Source: Thermoanaerobaculia bacterium (GTDB lineage Bacteria; Acidobacteriota; Thermoanaerobaculia; UBA5066). From it: DNA of 64,000 nt. The notes beneath the pieces are model-generated. The model worked only from the letters and a program-made list of their open reading frames with translations, did no database searches and was not told the origin of the DNA. Where the stretch lies: NCBI GenBank assembly GCA_022071945.1, contig JAJVIN010000017.1, positions 153,857 through 217,856 of the forward strand, written 5' to 3'. Below are positions 1 to 13,019 of the stretch, one piece after another (position 1 is the stretch's first letter; each line of letters starts with the position of its first letter). A program made the translations under genes and the position numbers.

Positions 1-1373
1 TCCGTGAAGGGCAGGGCCCGAGACACCTCCTGCGGAACCTCGACAACCGGCGAGCCGGCGCGGTCGATGAACCGCCGTGGATACACTCTTCTCTCGCGTG
101 GCCCCTCCACCATCGCGAGCCCCTCGGAGAAGGGCTGAGCCGACGCGTAAACGTGAGACAGGACGACGGCTCCCGCGACATCGACGTACCCATATCGAAG
201 ACTCGTGACCCGGTGCCACGACTCGGTCCGGTCGCTGATGTAGCTGTGGTCGAGCTCGACGATCGGAGACCCCTTCTTGTCCACGACGTAGCTCCGGTCT
301 GCGGTCGTGACGACCGCTCGCCCTCCCGAGAACTCCGAAGCGAGATCGAAGCGTCCGGGCATGAACTCGCCGTCACGCTTCATCAGCCGGTACTGGTAGC
401 AGTCGCTGCAGAGGCCCCCCTGCGGAACCCGGACCACGGAGATCCCCTCGACGAAGGACGTCGCATCCAGGATCTTCGGCCCGATGACCTCGCGGCCCTG
501 CCGGTCGATGAAGCCTCGAAAGGTCGACCGCCCCGTGTATCCGCCAAACTTCGGGTCGAACGACGATTCCTTCACGATCCCGACTTTCGCGAGCCCTTCA
601 GAGAACTCCGAGGCCTCGTCGAATCGAGGCTCGATCACGACCCTTCCCGACAGATCGAGGTACCCCCACTTCTCTCCTCTCCGAACCGGTGCGAGGCCCT
701 CGCTGAAGGTCCCCGCATCGTCGAACTCTCTCGGCGTGACATCCCGTCCGGACTCGTCGATGAAGCCGCACAGGCTCCGGTCGCACACGAACGCCCGTCC
801 CTGCCGGAAGTCTCCGGCCTTGTAGAACGTAGGAGGAACGACCCACTCCCCTAGTCTGTCGACGAATCCGATGAGTCCCTCCGAGACGACCCGCGCCCGC
901 CCGCCTGAAAACCCGAATGCATCGTCGTACCGGGGCCGGATCTGGAGAGTCCCCGACCGGTCGATGAAGCCCCATTTGTCGCCGAGCCTGACGGCCGCCA
1001 TCCCTTCCGAGAAGGGCAGAGCCGAGTCGAACTGGGGTTCGATGGCCCACTGGCCCTGTCGATCGATGTAGCCGAAGCCATCGCGAAAGTCCTCCTCGAC
1101 GGCGGCGAGACCCTCGGAAAAAGGCCTGGCATCTGAAAAGCGGGCCGGGATGACGACCGCGCCGCCGGCGTCGATGTAGCCGTGGCGGAGCGCCTTTCTG
1201 TCCTTCACCACAGCCAGACCACCCGAATAGCCCGATTCGATCTGATACCCAGAGAGCGTGGTCTTGGCTGCTGGCATCCGGAACGGGATCTCGCAAGCGC
1301 CCGTGCCCAGGAGGACGAGCACGGCCACGCCGAGACCGATCGTGAAGCGGAGGACTTTCACCTCGGAGCCCAC
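1..1373 (-). CDS. WG-repeat lipoprotein, C-terminus beyond window
   Basis: The frame is open from a GTG at 1373 through base 1 without a stop, so the C-terminus lies outside the window. The N-terminus has a short basic start, a hydrophobic stretch (about residues 10-25) and a Cys after Thr-Gly-Ala, a weak lipobox. The rest consists of degenerate repeats of about 45-50 residues. Each has a G(F/Y)(I/L)D-x-x-G core, a V(I/V)xPxF segment and an 'F(S)EGLA' end, for example KWGFIDRSG and KWGYLDLSG. This is the WG (beta-propeller-like) repeat family, usually of unknown or binding function. A GAGGA ribosome site lies 5 bases before GTG 1373; GTG 1361 is an alternative start. It begins 8 bases after fadH ends and is probably co-transcribed with it. 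Confidence 0.8.
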   Translation of the reverse strand, partial: MGSEVKVLRFTIGLGVAVLVLLGTGACEIPFRMPAAKTTLSGYQIESGYSGGLAVVKDRKALRHGYIDAGGAVVIPARFSDARPFSEGLAAVEEDFRDGFGYIDRQGQWAIEPQFDSALPFSEGMAAVRLGDKWGFIDRSGTLQIRPRYDDAFGFSGGRARVVSEGLIGFVDRLGEWVVPPTFYKAGDFRQGRAFVCDRSLCGFIDESGRDVTPREFDDAGTFSEGLAPVRRGEKWGYLDLSGRVVIEPRFDEASEFSEGLAKVGIVKESSFDPKFGGYTGRSTFRGFIDRQGREVIGPKILDATSFVEGISVVRVPQGGLCSDCYQYRLMKRDGEFMPGRFDLASEFSGGRAVVTTADRSYVVDKKGSPIVELDHSYISDRTESWHRVTSLRYGYVDVAGAVVLSHVYASAQPFSEGLAMVEGPRERRVYPRRFIDRAGSPVVEVPQEVSRALPFT

Positions 1374-1381
1374 GGAAATCC

Positions 1382-4711
<3,330 letters not shown>

Positions 4712-4715
<4 letters not shown>

Positions 4716-6715
4716 GGAGCGAACTTTCCTCCTCGTGAAAGCTGCGAAAGCCCTTCCCGAACGGCGGGCTGATCTGCATTTTGAGCCAGGGACTTCTGAA
4801 AGAACTCGCGGGCTTCCGGCAGGCGTCCCTGGCACCATGCCGTCAAGGCTAGCAAGTTCAGGACCTCGACGTCATTCGGGAGCTTCACGACGAGGGTGCG
4901 AAAGATCTTCTCGGATCCCGCGCAGTCCCGATTCTCGAACAGCGCCTTGCCGAGCGCCGCCTGGTAGCGGTCGTTTTCGGGGAAGGCCGCCACCGTCTTC
5001 TTCAGGAACGACACGAGCTGCCCCCTTGACTCCGGGCGTTTCTCGAACCTCTGCATGTAGGTCGCCACCCTCCGGAAGACCGTCGCCTCCGGATCCTGAT
5101 AGCCGTTCCTGGCGGCCTCGAGGAGGGCGTCATCCGACTCGTTCCAGCGATCGAGCATGTGGAGGGTCACGGAGAGGTTGTACCAGACGGTCCCGGCCTT
5201 CGGGTTGACCTCGAGGGCCTTCTTGTACCACTCCACCGCCTTTTCTGGCTGTCCCTTGACCCGCAAGTAGGACCCCACGTTGGCAAAGGAGCCGGAGGTC
5301 TCGGTTCCGGCCCTCTCGGCTGGACGGGCGTCGATGGCGGACGCCTCCGAGCCGGTCAAGTAGCCCAAGGCGATTAGTTTCTTCGTGAACTCCTCGGCCG
5401 CCCGTTTCTCGTCCACCGAACTCGAGGAGACCGCCAGTCGCTCGACCTTCGCCGTCTTCTCCCAGGAAACGGCCGCCAGGGGAGCCGGGATCTGTTTTCC
5501 CCCGAACCCGGCGGCCACCTTGCCCTCGAAAGCCGGGTCCGGCGGGAGCCCGAGGAGCCGGCAGACCGTCGGGGCCACATCGAAGACCGAGGCCTTGCCG
5601 CGTTCCTTCGCGGGGAGGACCCCGGGTCCCATCGCCGCCATCATTCCCGGACTCTGGTGCCAGAGGAACGCCGTGTCAAAGCGCGTTCCCGAGTAGTAGG
5701 CGGGCCGGGAGTCGCCCCAGCGAAACCCGTGATCGGAGAGGACGATCAGCGTCGCGCCATCCCGCTCGGCCTTCTTCATGAACTCACCGAGGATCCGATC
5801 GGCCTCGGCGTAGTACGACACGACCCCGGCCGAGTACTTCCTGAAGTCCTCCTCTGGCGTCGTCTTGAGCCGGGGAGGATGGAACCGGGCCATGACGTGG
5901 CCGATCTCGTCGGTCCCCTGGAAATAGACCATCAGGAGATCCGGCTTCTCGCGTTCGTACAGGTCGAGGCCGATGCGGGCGTGGACCCGCGTCGAGCCGA
6001 GGATCTTCTGAAACGCCGTTATGGGGTGGGAGAGGTCGAGCTTTCGCGCGACCGCGTCGTCGAACTCCGCCCGGGAGATCTTGAGCGAGCGCCCGACGTC
6101 CTCGTAGGACGGAGTCCCTTCTCTCTTGATCACGATCCTCACGCCGTCGGCGAGACCCTCGGGCCACGTGAGGGCCGAGGATCGAGCGAGAAGTTCGGGA
6201 TCGAAGAGGACGGGAGAGGACCGGTCAGAGACCAGGAAGCCGTTGATCCTCTCCGCGGGCCAGGTCGCCCACCAGCCGACGACGCCCACCGAGCGGCCGC
6301 GTGCACTCGCGAGGTTCCAGATGGCCGGCACCTTTCGGGAACGGCCCGAGATGGGCAACCCGGACCTCGTCTTCGGATCCAGCTCCTGGAAGTCCGTGAC
6401 CCCGTGGTCGACCGGGCTCCGTCCCGTGGCGATCGTCGTCCAGATCAGGGGGGACGCCATCGGCTGATAACTCTCCAGGTCCCAGGAACGTCCCTTGGCG
6501 ACGAGCGTCGCGAGATTCGGGAGTTTTCCCTCCTTCAGGAGGGCATCCAGGAGGCCCCAGTCTCCGCCGTCCCAGCCGATCAAGAAGACCCTCGGCCGGG
6601 CCGCGGCGGTCTTCGCGGGCTCGGCCAGGACCGGCGAGAGGAGAAGCGCTGCCGAAAGAGCGAACGGCAGAAGGGAAAGGAACCCGCTCGCTCGCATTCG
6701 GACGACCTGTTTCAT
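4712..6715 (-). CDS. secreted type I phosphodiesterase/alkaline-phosphatase-superfamily protein with TPR tail
   Basis: The product is 667 residues with a signal peptide (about 1-31). A phosphodiesterase/nucleotide pyrophosphatase domain (about 40-440) shows metal-site motifs: IGWDGGDW near residue 46, a Thr-containing WTTIATG nucleophile region, DEIGH and LSDHGFRWGD. The C-terminal 200 residues are TPR repeats (for example AVEWYKKALEVNP and EAREFFQKSLAQN). Family members hydrolyse phosphodiesters or transfer phospho-groups on lipids or glycans outside the cytoplasm; the substrate here is unknown. The TPR tail suggests a docking function. The next gene downstream, a Dsb-like protein, starts within its stop codon. 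Confidence 0.8.
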
Positions 6716-6734
6716 CGAGACTCCTGAATGAAAT

Positions 6735-6758
6735 GGGGAGGCTCTTGCGAGCCTCCCC
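6735..6758 (-). terminator. terminator after the TonB receptor gene
   Basis: A perfect 10-bp inverted repeat (GGGGAGGCTC / GAGCCTCCCC) with a 4-base loop is followed on the minus strand by ATTTCATTC. It sits 30 bases downstream of the receptor stop codon. Confidence 0.65.
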
Positions 6759-6788
6759 GATGATAGGCGAGACCTTTGCGTGAGGAGG

Positions 6789-9700
6789 TTAGAAGGAGAT
6801 CCGGGCCCCGAATCTGAAGAGCCTCGGCGTCTGCCAGGCGATGGCTTTGCCGTACCTCGGGTTCGTCGCGCAGCGCGGGTCGAATCCGCTGGCAGCGACC
6901 GCGGCGGTACAGCCCGGGAGGACGCCGACCTGATTCTTCGGGTCGTTCGCGGCGGTGGTGCCGTCGCTGTTGTACAGCTCCTCGACGCTCGTGACGCCCT
7001 GCCGGTTGAGGAGGTTGAAGATGTCGATGACCGGGGTGATCGTCACGGCGCCCGCCCGGATGGCGTACTCGGCGTGCAAGTCGGCCTCGTAGACACCCGG
7101 GAGCCGTCCCGCCGAGCCGCGTGCCACGAGGTAGCCCTCCTGGTTGTAGCCGCCGCCGCAGGAGACCTCGTCCAGAGCACAGCCGCGGATCGAGTAGGGC
7201 CTGCCGGTGGTGTAGAAGGCGCTGAGGCCCACGTTCAGGCCAAAGTCGAAGGCGTAGTAGCCCGAGACCTTGAACTGGTGCGTCCGGTCGTTGCGGAGGG
7301 TGCCGTAGGCGTTGGAGATGAGGCCGGGATAGTCGAAGTCCGCGTTGATGTTCGGATCCGCCTGGCCGCCCTCGCGGGTCTGGGAGAGGCTGCCCGAGTA
7401 GTTCCCCACGAGCTTCGAATAGAGGTAGGAGGCCATCATGTAGTAGTTCTTCGAGAACCGGTGGTTCGCCGTCAGCTCGATTCCGCGGAAGAAACGGGTC
7501 GCTCTCGTCGATTCACACGGCGCCGAGGGCGGAATCGTGCCGTCCTCCGCGGGGTAGCCGTTCGGGTAGCAGTTCTTGTCCTGGGGGTCCTTGAGCGTGC
7601 CAAGCGCGTTCCCTTCCGCCGGGTTGAAGAGGGCGCAGGTCGCCGTGCCGTTCGGGTTGTTCACCGGGTCGTTGAAGAACGCGGCGACATCCGGGTTGAG
7701 AGCGACGTCACACCGGTCCTCGACGACGCGGCCGAGCGCCCGGTAAATGCCCTTGACGCCGACCGCCCAGTTCGGGGCGAACTCGTACTCGACGCCACCG
7801 ATCAGCTCGTCCTGGTACATGCCCTTCAGGCCATCCTGCGTGAGCTCACCGCCCTGGACCGACGCGTACGGAAAGGCCGTGTTGATCGGATCCGCCACGT
7901 CAGTCGAGTTGTTGCGGACAAAGATCGTGTACTCGTCACCCAGCGCGCGGGTCTGGATGTCCTGCGGGATCGTCTGGTAGAAGCGGCCGTAGTTCGCGTA
8001 GAACTTCGACTTGCCGTTATTCGTGAAGTCCCACACGACGCCGACGCGGGGCGACCACATGTTCTTGACGTCGATCAAGGTCGCGCCCGTGTAGTCGTGG
8101 AGCTTCTGCTGTTCGTAACGGACGCCCGCATTCACGGTCAGGTTCGGAAGGACCTTCCAGGAGTCCTGGACGTAGAACGCGATGTTGTCGGTCTTCGGGT
8201 TGTTGTCGACGGTTGCCGCGAGCCGGTAACCGTTGCAGTTCTGGATCGAGAAGGGCGCGCTCGGATCGATCGGAGCGATGCAGTTCTTCTCGATCGGCGT
8301 GACCGCGAAGTAGCGGTGCTGGACGTTGCGGAGCGCGCCGGCCGCCGTCAGCCGGAGCCGGAGGCGGTCCGTACCGCCGTACCGCTCCGAGAACGAGGAG
8401 TCGATGAACTCGAGGTCAATGCCGGCCTTGGCCTCGTGAGCCCCCAGAAAGAACGTGCCAGCGAGCCGCACGTTGTGCCGCTGGTAGTTCTCGTCATAGA
8501 GGATGAGGGGACCCGAGCCCGGCAGGGCTTCGTTCGTGTATCCCGCCTGCTGCTTCTCTCGATAGAGCGTGTTCGCGTAGGGCGAGTCCTGCTTGTTGTT
8601 GTCCTTGTGATAACCGTACTGCGCCTGGACGAGGAACTGGGTCCCGAAAATGCCGTCGTACTTGATCGAGTAGTCGGCCGAGCCGATGTCGACGCTGCCA
8701 AGGCGCGCGGAATCCGGGCCGGGGTCCGACACGGCGTTGAGCTGTCCCGGCACGGCGCTGAGCTGTCCGTCGAACGTGCCCGGGTCACCGAAGACCGAAG
8801 CGGCGATCGTGTTCGCCTCGCCGAGGCGGAACGTCAACTTGCCGGAGAAGAGATTGCGCGTTGTCTCGTCGACGTTGGTCGTGAAGACCGGAGTCTTGTT
8901 GGCGTCGCGATTCACGGCCAGGATACGCTCGATGTCCTGGGACGACTTCGTCCGGTTGTAGGCGGCGAAGAACCAGACCCGGTCCTTCATCATGTAACCA
9001 CCGAGCCCGAAGCCCAGATCGTAGCGGGTCGGAGTGGTGTACTCGCCCTGATAAACCTGATGCCGGTCGGCTGTCTGGGAGTCACCTGCGGCCAGGGAGT
9101 CCGAGTCGTAATAGCCAAACACGTTTCCGCGGAACTCGTTGCCCCCCGACTTGGTGATGACGTTCACGGTTCCACCCAGGACGCGTCCATACTCGGCTTC
9201 GTATCCGCCGGTCTTGACCTCGACCTCCTGGATGAACTCGTTGTTGAGCTGTTTGGTCTGGATACCGGTCTTGATGCCGGTGGTGTTGATCCCGTCGACG
9301 ATGTAGGAATTCTCGAGACCCGTCGCCCCGTAAACGGTGATGCCGCCCGACACGTCCGTGCCGGTGCCCGCCACCGTCGTGGCGATGGCCGTGAAGTTGC
9401 GGCCCAGCGGCAGCCGCTGGATCGCCTCCGAAGTGGCCGTGGTGCCGATCGTCGTGTTGGCCGTGTCCACGACGGGGGCCTCACCTGTCACGACGACTTC
9501 CGCGGTCGTGGAAACCGAGAGCGAGATGTTGACGGTAGCGGTCGCGCCGAGCGACACCCGTACGTTGTTCCGCTCCACCTTTGTGAAGCCGCTCAAGCTT
9601 GCCGTGACGAGGTAGGTTCCGGGCGGAAGCGCTGGAAAACGATACCGGCCCGCGCCATCGGTCACCACGGAGCGGGTGCCGATGAGCGAGGACGAACGGA

Positions 9701-9848
9701 TCTCGACGGCGACGCCGGGCAGCGGCGCGCCCGTCCCATCCGAGACGACCCCGGCCAGGTCGCCCGTCGTTTGCGCCAGGACAGGCAGTGAAAGACCCGC
9801 CAATCCCAGCAGGGCTATGAGGAAAGCTCCGATCGCACGACTCTTCAT
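6789..9848 (-). CDS. TonB-dependent receptor with carboxypeptidase-regulatory domain (Oar-like)
   Basis: The start is ATG 9848, with GGAGG 7 bases upstream; the open frame extends further but lacks a ribosome site. The product is 1019 residues. It has a signal peptide (1-26), a CarboxypepD_reg/CNA-B-like domain at about 27-105 (GxVxDxxGxPLPGVxV pattern), a plug domain (about 115-235) and a long beta-barrel ending in a C-terminal Phe (RFGARISF), typical of outer-membrane proteins. It should import or bind a large ligand using TonB energy. No SusD homologue or substrate gene lies beside it, so the ligand is unknown. Such Oar-like receptors are very numerous in Acidobacteriota. Confidence 0.88.
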   Translation of the reverse strand: MKSRAIGAFLIALLGLAGLSLPVLAQTTGDLAGVVSDGTGAPLPGVAVEIRSSSLIGTRSVVTDGAGRYRFPALPPGTYLVTASLSGFTKVERNNVRVSLGATATVNISLSVSTTAEVVVTGEAPVVDTANTTIGTTATSEAIQRLPLGRNFTAIATTVAGTGTDVSGGITVYGATGLENSYIVDGINTTGIKTGIQTKQLNNEFIQEVEVKTGGYEAEYGRVLGGTVNVITKSGGNEFRGNVFGYYDSDSLAAGDSQTADRHQVYQGEYTTPTRYDLGFGLGGYMMKDRVWFFAAYNRTKSSQDIERILAVNRDANKTPVFTTNVDETTRNLFSGKLTFRLGEANTIAASVFGDPGTFDGQLSAVPGQLNAVSDPGPDSARLGSVDIGSADYSIKYDGIFGTQFLVQAQYGYHKDNNKQDSPYANTLYREKQQAGYTNEALPGSGPLILYDENYQRHNVRLAGTFFLGAHEAKAGIDLEFIDSSFSERYGGTDRLRLRLTAAGALRNVQHRYFAVTPIEKNCIAPIDPSAPFSIQNCNGYRLAATVDNNPKTDNIAFYVQDSWKVLPNLTVNAGVRYEQQKLHDYTGATLIDVKNMWSPRVGVVWDFTNNGKSKFYANYGRFYQTIPQDIQTRALGDEYTIFVRNNSTDVADPINTAFPYASVQGGELTQDGLKGMYQDELIGGVEYEFAPNWAVGVKGIYRALGRVVEDRCDVALNPDVAAFFNDPVNNPNGTATCALFNPAEGNALGTLKDPQDKNCYPNGYPAEDGTIPPSAPCESTRATRFFRGIELTANHRFSKNYYMMASYLYSKLVGNYSGSLSQTREGGQADPNINADFDYPGLISNAYGTLRNDRTHQFKVSGYYAFDFGLNVGLSAFYTTGRPYSIRGCALDEVSCGGGYNQEGYLVARGSAGRLPGVYEADLHAEYAIRAGAVTITPVIDIFNLLNRQGVTSVEELYNSDGTTAANDPKNQVGVLPGCTAAVAASGFDPRCATNPRYGKAIAWQTPRLFRFGARISF

Positions 9849-9951
9849 TCCATAACCTCCAAAAAATGAAATCGGCCCGTGGACGCGGGTCCGCCTGGTC
9901 ACGAATACCGGGAAAGGGACCAACCGGAGACAGCGCCTCACCGGCGCTCAT

Positions 9952-10230
9952 TCAGAGCGGGATCTTCTTCTTGGCAGCGAGCAGCTTCTTGGCCTTCCGG
10001 AACATCTCGGCGTAATCCGCCCCCGACGTCCGGATCGCCTGCGCATTGGACCGAAGAAGGGCCTCGACCTCGCGATCGAGCTCTCGCTCGCGTTCCCGGT
10101 CCTCGAGAAGAGAGGCCTCCACGGCCCTGCGGGCGTCGGACTTCGCCGGCGCCTCGACGAGTCCCTCGGAGGTCAGGAATCGGACGACAAAGGCAGCTTC
10201 TGCCGCGAAACGCTTTTCCAATCGAACCAT
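9952..10230 (-). CDS. DUF507 family protein
   Basis: The product is 92 residues, starting at ATG 10230 inside a longer open frame whose upstream part is only the shadow of the TldD gene. The sequence begins MVRLEKRFAAEAAFVVRFL and is followed by a charged helical region and a Lys-rich tail (KKLLAAKKK). This matches the compact, charged DUF507 (PF04368) pattern, whose function is unknown. No clear ribosome site is visible, and a sigma-70-like promoter ends only about 10 bases upstream, so translation may be nearly leaderless. It is divergent from tldD. Identification is from overall pattern, not from catalytic residues. Confidence 0.6.
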   Translation of the reverse strand: MVRLEKRFAAEAAFVVRFLTSEGLVEAPAKSDARRAVEASLLEDRERERELDREVEALLRSNAQAIRTSGADYAEMFRKAKKLLAAKKKIPL

Positions 10231-10246
10231 GAAAGTTGCCGCGAAG

Positions 10247-10275
10247 AATACATCGGTCTGTTGGGTTCCTGTCCA
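10247..10275 (-). promoter_or_regulatory. candidate sigma-70 promoter for the DUF507 gene
   Basis: Read on the minus strand, TGGACA (10275-10270) and TGTATT (10252-10247) are separated by 17 bases. This places the start site near 10240, about ten bases before the ATG at 10230. It lies in the divergent gap with tldD. Confidence 0.35.
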
Positions 10276-10299
10276 GCTTTTATTTTCTAGAATCCAGAT

Positions 10300-11649
10300 G
10301 TGGAAACTCTGATCCCCGACCAAGAGGAGGCCATGAAGCTTGTCTCCGGGCTCTTTCGAAGGGGAGAGACCGGGGAGGCCTTTCGCCAGAGAAAGACCCG
10401 GGTGACCTGGAGCGGTTCGGAGGCGGGCCTGACGGGAGTCGCCCGGCTCGAGGAATCCGGGACGGCGATCCGCATCCGGAGCCGCGAGCACAGCCTGCTC
10501 GTGGCCCGCGAGGGGATCACGCACGAGGTCTTCCGTCTGGCCGTGCGCGAAGCGGGCCGGCGGAATGGCAGCGCCCCGTTCTTCAAGGCCACCCACAACT
10601 CGAACCCTCCCCGGGTCGTTCTCGGGCCCGGACCCGACCAGGACATCGACGACATCGGGCTCCAGCTCAGCGGACTCTTTGCCCGGATCTCCCGCGAGCC
10701 CCGCCACCCGAATTTCAAGCTCTCGGTCTCGTGGGTGATCGACCGCCGGGCCGTCATCACACCCCGGCGGGCTGTCGACTGCGGCATCCCGGCGCGGCTC
10801 GAGGCTTCCGCGACCCTCAGGTGGGCCTCGCGCCAGCGGGAGTTCTCCTACCACTCCGCCGCGCCCCTCGGAAGGGCCCTGGACGAACTCGAGGAATCGC
10901 TCCTCTCTGTTCTTTCCGAGGAACGGGAAGTGGACCCCCCCGAAGGTCCGGTCTCGGCGGTCTTGACGCCCGAGGCGGCGGCCGTCTTCTGGCACGAGGT
11001 CGTCGGTCATTGCCTCGAATGCGAGGGCAGAGAGGTTTCCTCCGTGCTCGGCCGGGTTCAGGGAGCGGCCGTGGCGGCTCAGGGGCTCGACGTGATCGCT
11101 CACCCCTCGCGCCTCGACCTTCCTGGCGGGTACCTGTTCGATGACGAAGGCCAGCCCGCCCAGGAAGTCGCGCTCTTGAGGGACGGCTGCGTCGCGGGCG
11201 CGCTCAGCGGGGGGCAGTGCACCGTCCGGGAATCCAACGGGCACGGTCGAACGTCGGACTACCGCAGGCCCCCTCACTCCCGCATGTCGAACCTCGTCGT
11301 CTCGGGCGGCACGGCCTCCCCGGCCGAACTCCTCTCCCATCTCGGCGACGGGCTCCTCGTCTCGTCGGTCTCGTTCGGGGCCGCCGACCCGGAATCGGGC
11401 CGTTTCGCGATGTTGATCGAGGAGGGGAGGCTCGTGAGAAAAGGAAAGGCCGGGGCCCGGCTCAAGAGGTTCTCGCTCACCGGGTACGCGCTCGAGGCGC
11501 TGCACAACCTCGACGGAGCTCTCGGAAACGACCTGAGGCCGGCCACATCTCTCTCCATCTGCCAGAAAGGGGGAGATGCCGTTCCGACCGGCGCCGCCTC
11601 GCCCTCCATCCTGATCCACGGCCTGACGGCGCGGCGGTCCCTGAGATGA
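10300..11649 (+). CDS. tldD: TldD-type metalloprotease
   Basis: The product is about 449 residues. The HEVVGHCLE segment (H232, E233, H237) gives the HExxxH zinc motif of the active TldD subunit, and the Gly-rich C-terminal half fits the U62/TldD fold. TldD forms a heterodimer with TldE (PmbA) that degrades unfolded peptides and trims some RiPP precursors (microcin B17, CcdA). The start is uncertain: GTG 10300 is listed, while ATG 10333 has AGGAGG only 2 bases away. The stop codon overlaps the next gene's ATG (ATGA). No RiPP precursor or modifying enzyme is visible nearby, so a general proteolytic role is likelier. Confidence 0.85.
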   Translation: METLIPDQEEAMKLVSGLFRRGETGEAFRQRKTRVTWSGSEAGLTGVARLEESGTAIRIRSREHSLLVAREGITHEVFRLAVREAGRRNGSAPFFKATHNSNPPRVVLGPGPDQDIDDIGLQLSGLFARISREPRHPNFKLSVSWVIDRRAVITPRRAVDCGIPARLEASATLRWASRQREFSYHSAAPLGRALDELEESLLSVLSEEREVDPPEGPVSAVLTPEAAAVFWHEVVGHCLECEGREVSSVLGRVQGAAVAAQGLDVIAHPSRLDLPGGYLFDDEGQPAQEVALLRDGCVAGALSGGQCTVRESNGHGRTSDYRRPPHSRMSNLVVSGGTASPAELLSHLGDGLLVSSVSFGAADPESGRFAMLIEEGRLVRKGKAGARLKRFSLTGYALEALHNLDGALGNDLRPATSLSICQKGGDAVPTGAASPSILIHGLTARRSLR

Positions 11650-12998
11650 CGCTGGTCCACGACGACACCCTTTTCGATGCGGTCTTCCGCGCCGCCGCGG
11701 AGTCGGAGCGGGCCCCCATGACGGGCCTCGAGCTCTACGAACGCCGTGGAGCCCTCGTCGAGGTGACCGAAGACGAGGCCGGCCTGGCCACCGCCGTCGT
11801 CGAGGAGCGGGGGTTTGCTCTCCGGTTGTTCCGGGCGGGCCGGGTTGCCTTCGCCGCGGCGGGCCCTTCAGAGGCCGTCCACCTGGCCGACCGGACGCGA
11901 GCTCTCTTGCCGCGGGCGCGGCCTCGAAGGGGTTTTCGTCCGCCCTCTCCTCAGCCCGGAGAAGAAACCACTCGCACGCCCCTGCAGAGTCCGCTTCCGG
12001 AATCGCCCGAGATCGCGACGGATGTCATCCACAGGCTCCGCCAGATTCTCGCCAGCGCCAGCAAGGGGGCGGTGAGCCTCACGGGCGCCACCGTCCTGTC
12101 GGGAGAGAGACGAGAGCGGATCGAAACCACCTCGGGACGCGCCGCGGCATGGAACACGGCAGCCGCGACTCTCACGGCCACGGTGGTCGGCAAGTCGGGT
12201 GGCGAGCGCTATTCCTCGCGCATCCTCGGGGCCGCCCCGACGATGGCCGAGATTCCCGTGGCCCGGCTCGCCCACCTCGCCATCGACAGGGTTCTCTTGC
12301 CGCTCTCCGGCAAGCCCTGCCCGGAGGGGCGATACGACCTCGTCATCGATCCGCTCGTCGCCGGCCACCTGATCGGACGGCTCGCCCCGCTTTTCTTCGG
12401 AGATGGCGAGCGGGAGCTCCTTCGGACCTGGACCAAGGATGGAAAGGAGCCGTTCGCGTCGAGCGTCATCTCGCTCGTCGATTCTGGCGAGGCCCCGGGA
12501 GGCACGGTCCGGGTCGTAAGGGACGCTGAAGGGACTCCAAAGAGGCGAACGGTCGTCGTGGACCGCGGACAGCTCGTGGGGGCCCTGACGGACGTCGCGG
12601 CGGCGGCGCGGCTCGAGACGCCCCCGACGGGCAACTCGATCCGGCTCACGTGGTCCGCCGAACCCGAGATCGGGGCCGCGAATTTCCACGTGGATCCCTC
12701 TCCCGGCATCTCGCCCATCGACATTCTCAAGGGGGTCTCACGCGGGGTTTACGCGGCGGTCCTTCTGGAAAAGCCCGACATCGACCCGGCCGAGGACCGG
12801 TTTCGGATCGCCTGCTGCGGGTACTCGATCGAAAAGGGACGGCCCTCGGGGAAACTTTCGGAGATCATCCTCGCCGGACGGCTCACGGTCCTTCTGAGGA
12901 GTATTCAGGCCATCGGGGACGACCCGAAGTTCGTCTCGATTCCGGGCGGGGGAGCCGGCTCCCCCACTCTCTTCATCCCGAAGTGGCGCTTCCTCTGA
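11646..12998 (+). CDS. pmbA: TldE/PmbA-type partner subunit
   Basis: The product is 450 residues, starting at the ATG overlapping the tldD stop. It has the PmbA/TldE layout: an alpha/beta N-terminal domain, a C-terminal half with SSVISLVD, a segment reading TGNSIRLTW, and the end region GSPTLFIP. There is no HExxxH motif, consistent with the inactive partner of a TldD/E heterodimer. It is translationally coupled to the active subunit, as expected for an equimolar complex. It ends 21 bases from the convergent TPR gene. Confidence 0.82.
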   Translation: MTLVHDDTLFDAVFRAAAESERAPMTGLELYERRGALVEVTEDEAGLATAVVEERGFALRLFRAGRVAFAAAGPSEAVHLADRTRALLPRARPRRGFRPPSPQPGEETTRTPLQSPLPESPEIATDVIHRLRQILASASKGAVSLTGATVLSGERRERIETTSGRAAAWNTAAATLTATVVGKSGGERYSSRILGAAPTMAEIPVARLAHLAIDRVLLPLSGKPCPEGRYDLVIDPLVAGHLIGRLAPLFFGDGERELLRTWTKDGKEPFASSVISLVDSGEAPGGTVRVVRDAEGTPKRRTVVVDRGQLVGALTDVAAAARLETPPTGNSIRLTWSAEPEIGAANFHVDPSPGISPIDILKGVSRGVYAAVLLEKPDIDPAEDRFRIACCGYSIEKGRPSGKLSEIILAGRLTVLLRSIQAIGDDPKFVSIPGGGAGSPTLFIPKWRFL

Positions 12999-13019
12999 GC
13001 GTTCTGGGCCTGGATGGCC

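Noticed and set aside
6780..9791. 1003-codon open frame on the plus strand
   Set aside because: It lies entirely antisense to the TonB receptor gene, has no recognisable domain and reads as a charged low-complexity product, as expected from third-position GC bias.
10231..11619. Minus-strand frame running upstream of the DUF507 gene
   Set aside because: This part is antisense to tldD, which has a clear HExxxH motif; only the last 92 codons look like a real protein.
11646..12998. Possible RiPP maturation locus based on TldD/TldE
   Set aside because: No precursor peptide, cyclodehydratase or exporter was seen nearby; the pair is common in bacteria without RiPPs.
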